From Anodontia alba (lineage: Eukaryota; Mollusca; Bivalvia; Lucinida; Lucinidae): a DNA stretch of 64,000 nt. Position numbers and translations under genes: made by a program. Every line of letters starts with the position of its first letter. Positions within the stretch are counted from its first letter, which is position 1. The stretch is from positions 124,384,077 to 124,448,076 of the forward strand of contig OZ024824.1 in the NCBI GenBank assembly GCA_964016985.1, read 5' to 3'. A model generated the notes under the pieces. It saw only the letters and a program-made list of their open reading frames with translations, was not told the DNA's origin and made no database searches. This document shows positions 54,683 through 64,000 of this stretch, piece after piece.

Positions 54683-54960
54683 CATCACGAAAGCATGCCT
54701 ATAAAATTTTGAACCCCTTAAACCCCACTTTTATATAGTAAAACTGGGGCTTACAGGAGTACGCATTATTTTTCTTATTTCTGCTCAAAACATAGATTGT
54801 GGGTACTCGTTAGAACCGCCTCGACGAGGCGGTTCTAACGAGTACCCACAATCTATGTTTTGAGCAGAAGTATGAAAAATATCAGGATTTTTTATCTGAA
54901 AATTTTCATTTTTTGGTGGTAAACTTTTCAGTATATTTGAATACGCATGTTTTCGTAATG
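54683..54960 (-). mobile_element. CATYACG MITE, copy 21 (reverse)
   Basis: CATCACGAAAGCATGCC to TTTTCGTAATG; apex GAC. Inserted in the ~82-bp minisatellite. Confidence 0.9.
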
Positions 54961-55257
54961 GTATGCCTAACACAAACTGCAGCAAGCTAAACTTTTACCA
55001 AGTGCTTATATTACTATTCTGATAGTTACACGTTGTTGTATGCTAATCGTGCACTGCAGCCATACGCCGTTGTACGCTAATCATAAATTGCACCAAGGTA
55101 ATCTTTTTTCATGTGCTAATATTTTCCTGCTGCAAGCCATTTATTGTTTTAAGCATATTATATACTGTCGCAAGGTACTCTTTTTTCGTGTGCTTATTTT
55201 CCCTGCTGATAGCCGTACGTTTTTGTATGTTAATCATAAACTGCAACAAGGTAATTT
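54961..55257 (+). repeat. Degenerate ~82-bp minisatellite, right part
   Basis: GTGTGCTTATTTTCCCTGC, GCCGTACGTTTTTG and CAACAAGGTAAT words as in 54018-54344. Confidence 0.65.
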
Positions 55258-55521
55258 CATTACGAAAACACGCCTATTCAAATATATAGAAAATTTTACC
55301 TCTAAAAACTGAAAATCTTCAGATAAAAATCACTGATAGTTTTCTTATTACTGCTCAAAAATAGATCGTGGGTACTCGTTAGAACCGCCTCGGTGAGGCG
55401 GTTCTAACGAGTACCCACAATCTATGTTTTTGAGCAGAAATAAGAAAAAAAAAATGTATACCCCTGTAAACCCCAGTTGTACTATATAAAAGTGGGGTTT
55501 AAGGGGTATGTTTTCGTGATG
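55258..55521 (+). mobile_element. CATYACG MITE, copy 22 (forward)
   Basis: Full hairpin, apex GGT; about 18 bp is missing before the right end (GGGGTTTAAGGGGTATG). Second insertion into the same minisatellite. Confidence 0.88.
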
Positions 55522-55578
55522 ATATGCCGTGCAGTAAGCGTTTATTTCCACAATGAAATCATCATATTCCTGGTTTAA

Positions 55579-55731
55579 CTCTTTCAATGCCACAGGCGAT
55601 AACAATAGGCTTTCGCAAACAGCGTAGATCCAGATGAGATAATGAGCCATCTCATCAGGATCTACGCTGTTTGACATTCAACTTTACCTATAGCTTATTT
55701 AAATGTCGTCTGAAATTTGGTCTCGAAAGAG
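55579..55731. mobile_element. TTAA-flanked MITE, family T1, copy 3
   Basis: TTAA at 55575-55578 and 55732-55735; CTCTTTCAATGCCA start, TGGTCTCGAAAGAG end (close). Shortened interior. Confidence 0.72.
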
Positions 55732-56035
55732 TTAAGGGGAATGGATACGTGTTCAAGGGAAGCAATTCTGTAAAAATTGTTTTTGCCTCCCTTTCTAAAA
55801 AGGGGCCTACTCTAAAAGGAAAAAAACATTGCTCCCATAGAGGTCTAATTCTAAAGGAGTCTAAGACGGGATTACTCTAAAAGGACTGAAAATTGTTCCT
55901 TCTGCTGTAAAAGAAATGAATTCGCTCCCGCAAAGTCTTTCCTTTTAGAGTACATCCCTTTTCAGAAGGTTAATACTGTGCTAGAAAGAAAACAGGAAGA
56001 CACAAAAGTTTTCACCCTAGTTAAAAATGGCTGAC
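55732..56035 (+). repeat. Dispersed repeat G, uninterrupted copy
   Basis: GGGGAATGGATACGTGTTC ... AACAGGAAGACACAAAAG. Homologous to 16640-17112 without a CATYACG insertion at 55775-55795. Confidence 0.7.
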
Positions 56036-56039
56036 AATC

Positions 56040-56320
56040 CATTACGAAAACAAGCCTAATCAAATATATAGAAAATTTTACCACCAAAAAAAACGAAAAA
56101 TTTCAGATAAAAATTCTGATATTTTTGCATATTTCTGCTCAAAACATAGATTGTGGGTACGCGTTTGAACCGCCTCGGCGAGGCGGTTCTAACGGGTACC
56201 CACAATCTATGTTTCTGAGCAGAAATAAGAAAAATAATGTATACCCCTATAAACCCCAGTTTTATTATATAAAAATGGGGTTTAAGGGGGTCAACGTTAC
56301 ATAGGCATGTTTTCGTGATG
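56040..56320 (+). mobile_element. CATYACG MITE, copy 23 (forward)
   Basis: CATTACGAAAACAAGCC to TTTTCGTGATG; apex GGC. Confidence 0.9.
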
Positions 56321-56632
56321 TTTCAAGTGTACCCGGCCCCCATTAAGTTTACGTTTGTCTGTCAGAATTGCAGGTCATTTTTACGTCAGTGAGGGCGTAA
56401 ATATAGTTTGATTCTGACTGTTACTTTTATCCCACGCTTTGCATAATCTCTCAAGAATTAATCTCTGTCTCCACTGACGATACAGGTCTCTTTCTCACAT
56501 TTACCATATATCAATTCCAATATCTTCACACTCCCATAACAAACATAAAAGTGCAAGTAAATTATATTTAGAGAACATTTGGAATCACCGCTGACAAAAG
56601 GGTATTACAACATTCTGCAGTGTTTTGAACAA
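56321..56632. other. No gene seen
   Basis: No recognised feature. Confidence 0.4.
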
Positions 56633-56921
56633 CATCAAGAAAACATACCTATATAGTTGTGACCCCCTTAAACCCCACTTTTATACATGTATAATAAAAC
56701 TGGAGTTTACAGAGGTATACATTATTTTTCTTATTTCTGCTTAAAACATAGATTGTGGGTACCCACAATCTATGTTTTGAGCAGGTGAGGCGGTTCTAAC
56801 GAGTACTCACAATCTATGTTTTGAGCAGAAACCTAAAAAATACCAGAATTTTTATCTGAAAACTTTTAGTTTTTTGGTGGTGAAATGTTCAATATACTTG
56901 AATAGGCGTGTTTTCGTAATG
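56633..56921 (-). mobile_element. CATYACG MITE, copy 24 (rearranged hairpin)
   Basis: Ends intact (CATCAAGAAAACATACC, TTTTCGTAATG), but the centre reads CATAGATTGTGGGTACCCAC + AATCTATG, followed by TTTTGAGCAGGTGAGGCGG and a second right arm. The original hairpin collapsed to a short perfect one and the right arm was duplicated. Confidence 0.88.
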
Positions 56922-57595
56922 ATATATATGTTTTAAACTGTTAATGATCATAACTTCTTCATCGTCTTTAAGTAATTTTGTGCATGAGCAGTGCATAATA
57001 GCACATCCTATCTTCTCGATTTGGAGACACTTTACTAAAGTGTCATGGGATCGTTGCCATGGTAACCATGTAATTGTTATACCGATATTCATAAAAACGT
57101 GTCGCCATAGAAACAGAGGCTATATAGGAACAACTTTCATACAAATTGCACAGGTAATTAGCCATACTTATAAAGAAACAGCAAACTCTATATTAAAATT
57201 ATAACTTTGTACAGTCACGTCGTTTCTGTCGTCTTGAAACTAGAGTTAGGAATGTATTATGACGTCATAACGTTTGCTGACGTTTAAAATGGAGCTTTTC
57301 AGACTTGGCATCTTATGGCACACATCTCTGTTATGTTTATGATAGATCAATGAACTTGTCAAAGAAGATGGTACATATGTACATGTATGGATTTGTCTGA
57401 ATAAATAAATTATAAATTATCAAAATTTGTCATAAGGTATCTTTTGTCAGACTGCGACCCACTTAAGCTATTTGCTTTGATCTGTTCTTTTTTCTAGTCT
57501 TAACCCTGACATAAAATATAGTTTCTGCAATGTTCTTTGATCTCTCCCAGTGTATACATACCTGTTTCGTGTAGAAGTGAATCTGATATTAAAAT
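56922..57595. other. No gene seen; X-box-like and CRE-like motifs
   Basis: GTTGCCATGGTAAC (57053-57066) and GTCGCCATAGAAAC (57101-57114) fit the RFX X-box pattern. TATGACGTCATAA occurs at about 57259. No open frame of note. Confidence 0.4.
57053..57114 (+). promoter_or_regulatory. Paired X-box-like sites
   Basis: Both 14-mers satisfy GTHNYYATRRNAAC and lie 48 bp apart (start to start). RFX factors bind such sites in ciliary genes, but no gene is recognised next to them, and similar words occur in dispersed repeats. Confidence 0.3.
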
Positions 57596-57596
57596 G

Positions 57597-57628
<32 letters not shown>
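57597..57628 (+). repeat. (CT)n microsatellite
   Basis: CT units with one G; resumes as CTCTCTCT immediately after copy 25 (57915). Confidence 0.9.
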
Positions 57629-57629
<1 letters not shown>

Positions 57630-57914
57630 ACGAAAACATACCTATATAATTTTGACCCCCTTAAACCCCACCTTTATATAGTAAAACTGGGGTTTACGGG
57701 GGTATACATTATTTTTCTTATTTCTGTTCAAAACAGATTGTGGGTACTCGTTAGAACCGCCTCGGAACCGTCTCGCCGAGGCGGTTCTAACGAGTACCCA
57801 CAATCTATGTTTTGAGCAGAAATATGAAAAATATTGGAATTTTTTTATCTGAAAAGTTTAGGTTTTTTGGAGGTAAAATTTTCTATTTATTTGAATAGGC
57901 ATGTTTTCGTAATG
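57629..57914 (-). mobile_element. CATYACG MITE, copy 25 (inside a CT repeat)
   Basis: CACGAAAACATACC to TTTTCGTAATG; centre has a local duplication (CGCCTCGGAACCGTCTCGCC). The first three bases of the usual end are replaced by the host CT repeat. Confidence 0.88.
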
Positions 57915-58024
57915 CTCTCTCTGCGTGCATGAGTGCGTGCGTGTGTGTGTGCGTTTTAACAAATACCTCTACTTCAAAGACAGTATATTTCCTGCCTGTA
58001 TGATGTAGTTTCTACATGTATCTA

Positions 58025-58123
58025 TGGAAATATAGCGGTTATCATACAAATGGTATGTATATTCTACAACAAGAAAATTACTAACCCACATAATAACAAG
58101 AACCGCAATGCTAGAAAACGTAC
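58025..58123 (+). repeat. ~98-bp direct repeat flanking copy 26, left
   Basis: TAGCGGTTATCATACAAATGG ... GAACCGCAATGCTAGAAAACG + TAC. Repeated at 58406-58507. Confidence 0.85.
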
Positions 58124-58405
58124 CATTTCGAAAAACATGTCTATTCAGATATACTGAAAATTTTACTACAAAATAATGAAAATTTTCAGATAAAAAAATC
58201 CGATATTTTTTTCATATTTCTGCTCAAAACATAAATTGTGTGTACATGTTTTAACCGCCTCGCCGAGGCGGTTCTAACGAGTACCCACAATATATGTTTT
58301 TGAGCAGAAATAAGAAAAATAATGTGTACCCATGTAAACGCCAATTTTGCTATATAAAAGCGGGGTTTAAGGGGGTCAAAATTATATAGGCATGTTTTCG
58401 TGATG
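58124..58405 (+). mobile_element. CATYACG MITE, copy 26 (forward)
   Basis: CATTTCGAAAAACATGTC to TTTTCGTGATG; apex GCC; left central arm eroded. Lies between two direct repeats. Confidence 0.88.
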
Positions 58406-58507
58406 AGAATCTAGCGGTTATCACACAAATGGTTAGTATATCTAACAACAAGAAAATTACTAACCCACACATAATTACACGAACCGCAACGCCATAAAAA
58501 CGTACTT
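58406..58507 (+). repeat. ~98-bp direct repeat flanking copy 26, right
   Basis: TAGCGGTTATCACACAAATGG ... GAACCGCAACGCCATAAAAACG + TAC. Confidence 0.85.
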
Positions 58508-58720
58508 TCTCACATGTGTGCCGAACGAAGGCTCAAATTTAACCTGCGCATCCGCGCAGTCTAATCTGCGTCTTCGTTTTCCGCACGAAGAAACTTTGCA
58601 TCATTGGCTATCCAAAAATGCGCACAGCAATGATTCTGATCAAACTGCGCGAATGCGCAGTTTGATCAGAATCTTCGCTGGGCGCACATGTCCGTACATT
58701 AGGTACGTTTTCTGACATTG
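58508..58720. repeat. Two CTGGGCGC/GCGGAC-type hairpins
   Basis: 58513-58590: GTGCCGAACGAAGGCTC ... CGCGCAG ... GTCTTCGTTTTCCGCAC. 58618-58692: GCGCACAGCAATGATTCTGA, perfect core CAAACTGCGCGAATGCGCAGTTTG (in part), AATCTTCGCTGGGCGCAC. Confidence 0.7.
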
Positions 58721-59159
58721 CGATTCTTTTCAGACAGATAGCAAGAGAGGCAACAGACGAAATATTGTCAATATCTGTTCCTCAGTTCATGACTTCTAGT
58801 GTTTATGACAACCATATTACTTTATATCATCCATCTAGCCACGCCATTATCTTCTCCAATACCTACAGTGAGAGAAAATGCAATGGGAAGCAGTGTCACG
58901 TGACCAATAACCGTTATGCACAAGCTTATTCAAATAGCAGACAAGCTATGTCCCCAAGACGCATCTTCGTATGGCGCAGTAAATAGGTTATTGAAAGTGT
59001 ACGAAACGACGAAAAAATGCAAAATGTGTATCTTACTGCATTTGCAAAATGCTAAAATTCTTATTTCATTTACGAATATACTGATAACTTTTCTGTCCTC
59101 AAAGGATCTGTATTGCGAACAGCCTTGATCTTAATTTGCTGGTGTACGTATAAACCTAC
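58721..59159. other. No gene seen
   Basis: Short plus-strand frames only, no family signal. Confidence 0.4.
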
Positions 59160-59436
59160 CACAACGAAAACATACCTGTATAAATTTGATCCAATTAAAC
59201 CCCGCTTTTATATAGTAAAACTCGGGTTTACAGAAGTTTACATCATTTTTCTTATTTCTGCTCAAAAACATTGATTGTTGGTACTCGTTAGAACCGCCTC
59301 GGCGAGGCGGTTCTAACATGTACCCACAATCTATGATTTGAGCAGAAATATGAAAAATATCAGAATTTTTATCTGTTTTATTCAGTTTTTGGTGGTGAAA
59401 TTTTCAATATATTTGAATAGGCGTGTTTTCGTAATG
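59160..59436 (-). mobile_element. CATYACG MITE, copy 27 (reverse)
   Basis: ACAACGAAAACATACC to TTTTCGTAATG; apex GGC. Confidence 0.88.
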
Positions 59437-60547
59437 GCTGTCTGATCAGGGCGTTCGCTGTCCGCTTACAGAATCATCGGTATACACTTAGTCAATTATA
59501 TTAACGTGCAGTAAAGGCCGTGATGAGACTGTGTGTAAGCCGGTGCAGAATGGTCTACGTCAACGCTGTCGAATCTGCTGCAGTTGGTATTGTCTGAATT
59601 AGGAAAAAAAACAGTACTTCTAAACAATGAAAGCCAAGAATTGCTTTACGGATTTACTACGTACATAGCAGCGTTTGTAAGGAACAGATCAGAAACAAAA
59701 TTTTATTCGGCTCAAACTATAAAGTTTTGAGTTTTTCAAAACATATTATGACACATATCTTCAGTCACACTATATAAGTAGTTGATTTAAGCTCGATGTG
59801 ATGAATATTCCTATTGCATACGAAAGTCGTTGCTTAGAGTAGAGTAACGAAAGAATAGGCTACCGAAGATAAAACAAGGAAATTATCTGTTGCCAAAACA
59901 AAAAATGCTATTTTTATCTTAAGTTTTGCAATTCATGGCGTATTATGCGTAAACCCATTTTAGACTAAATAATCGCTTCACCACCTCTTTCCCGCTGCCC
60001 CCAACACACACACGCGCGCGCACGCGCGCTCACACACACACACACACTATGAATTTAAATTTTAAGTATGTCAGGCTATGTATTTAGAGATAACGAGAAA
60101 AATGGATAAGCTATTTGCAACCAGTGGAGACCCTGATCAGACGCTGCATTCTGCGCTGTCAGATTTTGGTCTGGACTGTTTTCCAAGCACCATGGTATGA
60201 ATTTTCCTGTTGCAAATGAAAGCCGTAGCTAAGAGCAGAGTTACATAAGGATAGGATATTTAAGAGAAGACAAGGAAAATTTCGTCAAAATAATAAAAAA
60301 AAACAACGCTTTTTTGGTTTTGTTTTTAACTTTATTTTTGTGATGAATTGCGTACTATGTCTCATATGCGTTAACGCGAGAAGCATCAGTCAGCCAACAG
60401 AACGAGACGTATATAGAAACCTAAGAAATTAGCAATTGTTGTCTCTGATACAAAAACTCTATGAGCGTCCAATGACACTGTTGAATGAGAAGAAATAATG
60501 TTAAATAAGATCAGAGACCCTGGAGAAAACAAATTAACCTTTGCCAT
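59437..60547. other. No gene seen; CA/CG microsatellite
   Basis: 60004-60046: CACACACGCGCGCGCACGCG ... CACACAC. 60112-60190 holds a decayed T-type hairpin (AGTGGAGACCCTGATCAGACG). GGAAAGTCGTTGCTTAGAG-like words recur at 59821 and 60219 (CGAAAGTCGTTGCTTAGAG / TGAAAGCCGTAGCTAAGAG) with shared flanks, suggesting a ~400-bp diverged duplication. Confidence 0.45.
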
Positions 60548-60700
60548 TCACTTGGCGATTTCGGCAGACGACAAATTAAAGATATTCTTCTTATTTTTCC
60601 ACAGAAAATAGACTTTGACATTTCATGCAGGCTGTTATATTACAGGACACAATTTGCTTGTAATGCCAAAGTCTATTTTCCGTAAAAAATAAGAGAAAAA
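60548..60700. mobile_element. CAGACGACA-type foldback MITE, copy 3
   Basis: GGCAGACGACAAATTAAAG ... AAAATAGACTTTGACATTTCA ... CAAAGTCTATTTTC. Right end decayed. Confidence 0.6.
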
Positions 60701-60780
60701 TCCTAGTGTTGTATCCTGCAATAGTTATCCATCCTGCTAAGCGCTAACGCTTATTATTGCATCTATTCTAATTACCGTGT

Positions 60781-60957
60781 TTACCATAAGTATTCGGACA
60801 GACAGGTCTGAGCAAACAGTGTAGACCAAGATGAGACGCCGCAAAAAGACACTCATCCCAAAATGTTTGAAACAAAACATCGGGTAGGAAATTGTACTTG
60901 TTCAAATTTTAAGACTAGTATGGTGAGGAGTTTAGGGTGTCTGAATACTTAGGGTAA
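60781..60957. mobile_element. TTACC(A/C)TAAGTATTCGGACA MITE
   Basis: TTACCATAAGTATTCGGACA at the left and TGTCTGAATACTTAGGGTAA at the right are inverted ends. Contains AAACAGTGTAGACC. Confidence 0.75.
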
Positions 60958-61029
60958 ATACTGTATAGGGACTTGTTCTAAAATTTCTTTTTGTACCCAA
61001 TAATGTATCTAAAACTTACTGTATAAGTG

Positions 61030-61115
61030 ATATACAGTGTAGTCTAAGAACAGACGCTGCGTTCTGCGGATTTGATCTGGGTCTACACGGTTTCCAGACC
61101 TGGCTGTCCTAATTA
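61030..61115. repeat. T-type hairpin
   Basis: ATACAGTGTAGTCTAAGAACAG ... GATCTGGGTCTACACGGTTTCC; partial pairing. Confidence 0.5.
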
Positions 61116-61189
61116 TTAAAGTAGTGAAGGTAGACAAGGGTAGCTAGCCTAGAGCTGAACACTTTGCACGATATAGGCAAATTTAGCAG

Positions 61190-61340
61190 CCGACAAATTG
61201 ATGATAGTTATCTTTGTTTTCCCAGCAAATAGGATTTGCATTTCATACAATTGTCTCTTGAAGAGACAATTTGCATGAAATGGCAAATCCATTTATTTCC
61301 GGTAAAAGTAAGGAAAACATTTCAAAATGTCGTCTACTGA
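61190..61340. mobile_element. CAGACGACA-type foldback MITE, copy 4
   Basis: AGCAGCCGACAAATTGATG ... AATGTCGTCTACTGAG with perfect centre CAATTGTCTCTTGAAGAGACAATTG (in part). Confidence 0.65.
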
Positions 61341-61723
61341 GTATTTTACCTAGCATGGAAAGCGTTAAGATCAATGTAGAGAGTTCCGAAGAAACGAAAT
61401 CAGTATGGTAATTGTTGGTCAAACGAGAGTCTTATAGATAATGGATGAGCAAAGCGATATAAAAGTCCCTGTGGCAATATCGAACTGCGAAGGCCCAGAT
61501 CAGATAATAATTCGCACAGTCCTATTAGGGCCTGTCCTATCAGTATTTTTTGCTGATATAATCTACAGTAAACATTGATTTTATAGTGGGTAACGGAGGC
61601 TCTGACCAGACTGCGTTTCCCTCATACGACATAAAGACCGTTTTCTCGCTCTGAGCTGCAATGGTTCTGTTGATTTTTTTTTTTTTTTTTTGCGTAGTAT
61701 CTTTGATTTAGGCTGTAAACTAT
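61341..61723. other. No gene seen
   Basis: GAACTGCGAAGGCCCAGATC near 61486 and GTAACGGAGGCTCTGACC near 61594 are scraps of the GCGGAC family; poly-T 61675-61691. Confidence 0.4.
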
Positions 61724-61931
61724 ATTTACGCTAAGCATTCGGACAGACAGGCCTCAGCAAACGGTGTAGACCCTGATCAGACGCCGCATGTTGCGGCGTC
61801 TGATCAGGGTCTACACCGTTTGCCAGCCAGACATCAGTCGTTCGGATGCATCAACAAGTGGTACAAATGGCTTGTCAAATGTTTAAGTTAGGTCTGGTAA
61901 GGAATTCAGGGACCCGAATATTTAGGACATA
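61724..61931. mobile_element. TTACGCTAAGCATTCGGACA MITE with perfect T-type hairpin
   Basis: Same layout as 60781-60957. The interior AAACGGTGTAGACCCTGATC / GATCAGGGTCTACACCGTTT is a perfect palindrome with apex CGCCGCATGTTGCGGCG. Confidence 0.72.
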
Positions 61932-62164
61932 GTGTGCTTGGATTGCGTGCGGATTTGTTTTCAACTTCATCGGAAGCTTCATATACCAACCAACAGTTTT
62001 GAAAGTAAACTGGTTTAGATCACGCGTCGGCAAACCACACGCATGATGCTCTGCATCGTCATCACTGGACGCACGTGTATGTCGGTACGATTTTACACAT
62101 TGTCGCTTAATCACAGCCTTTTTTTTTTTTTACATTTGAGCCGGTGCATATCATTTCCTATAAG

Positions 62165-62310
62165 ATTGCATGTGCACCCAGCGAATACTCAGATCAGCCT
62201 GCGTGGAATCGCAGGCTGATCAAAGTCTTCGTTTTCCGTAAGAAGACGTTCTGGAACCTTGGCTCCCGCGCAGGTTGCTCTGAGTATTCGCTGGGCGCAC
62301 ATGCTAATTT
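62165..62310. repeat. CTGGGCGC-type nested hairpin
   Basis: Outer GTGCACCCAGCGAATACTCAG / CTGAGTATTCGCTGGGCGCAC (in parts), inner GATCAGCCTGCGTGG/TCGCAGGCTGATC. Confidence 0.75.
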
Positions 62311-62362
62311 GTAGGAAATGCTGCCTCGGCTCAATGTTTAGATATATGCGGTGCAGTAAAAG

Positions 62363-62644
62363 TAATTACGAAAACACGCCTATTCAAATATAATGAAAAT
62401 TTCACCACAAAAAAAAAATGAAAATTTTCAGATAAAACCTTTGATATTTTTTCACTGTTTTGCTCAAAACATCGATTGTTGGTACTCGTTAGGACCGCCT
62501 CGCCGAAGTGGTTGTAACGAGTACCCTCAATCTATGTTTTTGAGCAGAAATAAGAAAAAAATGTGTACCCCTGTAAACCCAAGTTTTACTATATAAAAGT
62601 GGGGTTTAAGTGGGTCAAAATTATATAGGTAAGATTTCGTGATG
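62363..62644 (+). mobile_element. CATYACG MITE, copy 28 (forward)
   Basis: TAATTACGAAAACACGCC to ATTTCGTGATG; apex GCC. Confidence 0.88.
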
Positions 62645-62764
62645 TGGTTGCCTGGATGACAATGTAACAACCAATGAAAACCCCAGTCAAAAAAAGGTAA
62701 ACAACTGAAAATGTGCCCAAAACTAAAATATACCCCTGCATACCCGCTTTGAACTATATATTAT

Positions 62765-63076
62765 GTGGTTTTTGTTTGTGTTGAGGTTTTACGGCCCGGT
62801 CAACCATTGGAGTAATGTCGAGCGCAGTCAGTTTACCTAACCACACGTTTACTGGACAGGCTTAGTCCTCTAAGCGGTTAACTAGTATTGTGCACATTCT
62901 TTCACCAGAAACTGACAACTGCCCTTCTTGACTCAGCGGAAGGGAGAGAATGACCGTAGAAAATATTTTATGATCAGTCTCCACGAAAGAATGTTGCCGA
63001 CCTCGGTGGAGGTTGAACCCGCGACCTCCTGGTCTCCAGTCGGACGGCGCTTCCAACTGAGCCACCGAGGCCGGCT
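62765..63076 (-). mobile_element. SINE S2 with tRNA-like head
   Basis: Minus strand from 63076: GGCCTCGGTGGCTCAGTTGG (A box) ... GGTCGCGGGTTCAACCTCC (B box) ... GAGGTCGG. The body includes ATTTTCTACGGTCATTCTC and AACCGCTTAGAGGAC. The second copy is 20440-20690. The anticodon arm does not pair cleanly, so it is a SINE rather than a tRNA. Confidence 0.75.
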
Positions 63077-63335
63077 ATGTGGTTACATGGGGTTATACAT
63101 TATACAGACTTGTTCACTTAATGGTTGACTGTAGATCCGGATCAAACTGCTACAATAGAGCAATTTCATTCAGGGTCTGCACTGTCATTCAAATCACTTC
63201 ATACAATGCACACATGAAAATATTCAAATGGCTTTGTTCATGGTTTATGCTGCTATTATAGTGCACGAATATTTAGGACAATTTCAGTGTACTCGTTAGA
63301 CACAGACCTGCAGACATGCGATATTTACTATACAA

Positions 63336-63425
63336 GTATTAGCTTTTACAAAAAGCTTGGTCTACGCTTAGCACACAATGTGTGCTAAGCGTAGATCAAG
63401 CTTTTCATAAAAGCTAATGCTTGGT
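63336..63425. repeat. Long palindrome
   Basis: ATTAGCTTTTACAAAAAGCT... TGGTCTACGCTTAGCACAC / GTGTGCTAAGCGTAGATCA ...AAAAGCTAAT; arms about 42 bp. One arm recurs alone at 19884-19932. Confidence 0.8.
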
Positions 63426-64000
63426 TATCATGCAAAATAGCATTAGACAGTCCATGACCTTTCATAAAGTGCTTCCGGAGCAATGTCGACTGTGTACATA
63501 ACCTGGGATGATCTGAAATGTGTCTTGTCATGGATAATAAGAAATGTTTACAGGATAATGTCAATCCGATTATGCAAATCGCGTCAGCGGAAAGTGGGCG
63601 GGGAAGAGTCCTGCTAAAACAGTTACAGCCCGTATACTTCCGCGACTGTTCGACACTTTCACTATTATTTTAGCATAAAATACTAAACACAAATGAAGAA
63701 AAGCGAATGCCCTGATCAAACTGCACGAATGCGCGCTCTGATCTGAGGATTTGCTATTTGAATATGCCCCTTGTTTGCCTGTCCTAATTCAACTGCCTTT
63801 CAGATATTGCTTGTCTGATGTATGCGTCTATTTTGTGAGGAGAAATACACTAATGGACTTAACTCGTCATATCCATTCTAGTGTGAGACCATATTTACCA
63901 TATTTGACCAACTTAACACCTTACCATATCTTTTCTAAAATTTGACCGATACTTCACTCACTGCGCATGTGCAAAACACTCCAGGGTGAGTGACAAATAG
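63426..64000. other. No gene seen; decayed hairpin
   Basis: 63694-63770: AAAAGCGAATGCCCTGATCAA ... CTGATCTGAGGATTTGC, GCGGAC-family scrap. The terminal open frame (63751-63945) has no family signal. Confidence 0.45.

Overview
This is a gene-poor, repeat-saturated stretch of a eukaryotic genome. I found no convincing host protein-coding exon, rRNA gene or CRISPR array, and there is a 200-base assembly gap at 24027-24226. The hairpin repeat families (GCGGACAGCGAAG, CAAACAGTGTAGACC and GGGCCCAGTTGTTCAAAGC types), tRNA-derived SINEs and the LINE and retroelement proteins recall bivalve mollusc genomes. That assignment is inference from memory of similar repeats; no species is claimed.

The dominant feature is one family of short palindromic elements (here the CATYACG family). 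It has 28 recognisable copies, mostly 264-289 bp, in both orientations, covering about 7 kb. Each full copy has about 20-bp inverted ends (CATYACGAAAACAYGCCTAT), a left hairpin, a central hairpin of about 36-bp arms with the core GAACCGCCTCG-N-CGAGGCGGTTC, and a right hairpin whose loop holds TATATAAAAG. Comparison with empty paralogous sites inside the window suggests insertion with no target duplication, or one base at most. A few other hairpins share the same core in different flanks, so the core may be a module.

Layout. 1-3.5 kb: small palindromic DNA-transposon derivatives, several flanked by TTAA. 3.5-5 kb: nested elements and a 22-bp minisatellite. 5.3-8.2 kb: a reverse-transcriptase element with an antisense fragment of its own family nested in it, a mariner transposase relic, and a tandem trio of tRNA-Lys-like SINE units. 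8.7-11.1 kb: a satellite with a period of about 168 bp built from six subunits of about 28 bp, with an inverted outlier near 14.4 kb. 11.1-17.1 kb: SINEs, TA repeats, many CATYACG copies and a 42-bp minisatellite. 17-26 kb: mostly decayed elements, with well-preserved TTAA and TA MITEs. 27.2-31.4 kb: two 3' LINE fragments on the minus strand around a cluster of GCGGACAGCGAAG hairpins. 32.4-34.6 kb: a LINE relic bounded by 106-bp inverted repeats. 35-41 kb: CATYACG relatives and TTAA MITEs. 41.5-45.8 kb: the longest coding relic, an endonuclease/reverse-transcriptase LINE split by a 1.8-kb reverse-oriented retroelement. 46-64 kb: more CATYACG copies, a perfect 9 x 34-bp array, SINEs and hairpins.

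Nothing here forms an operon or pathway. The window reads as a record of successive insertions, many of which can be ordered because one element interrupts another. All protein relics are broken by stops or frameshifts and are called pseudogenes.
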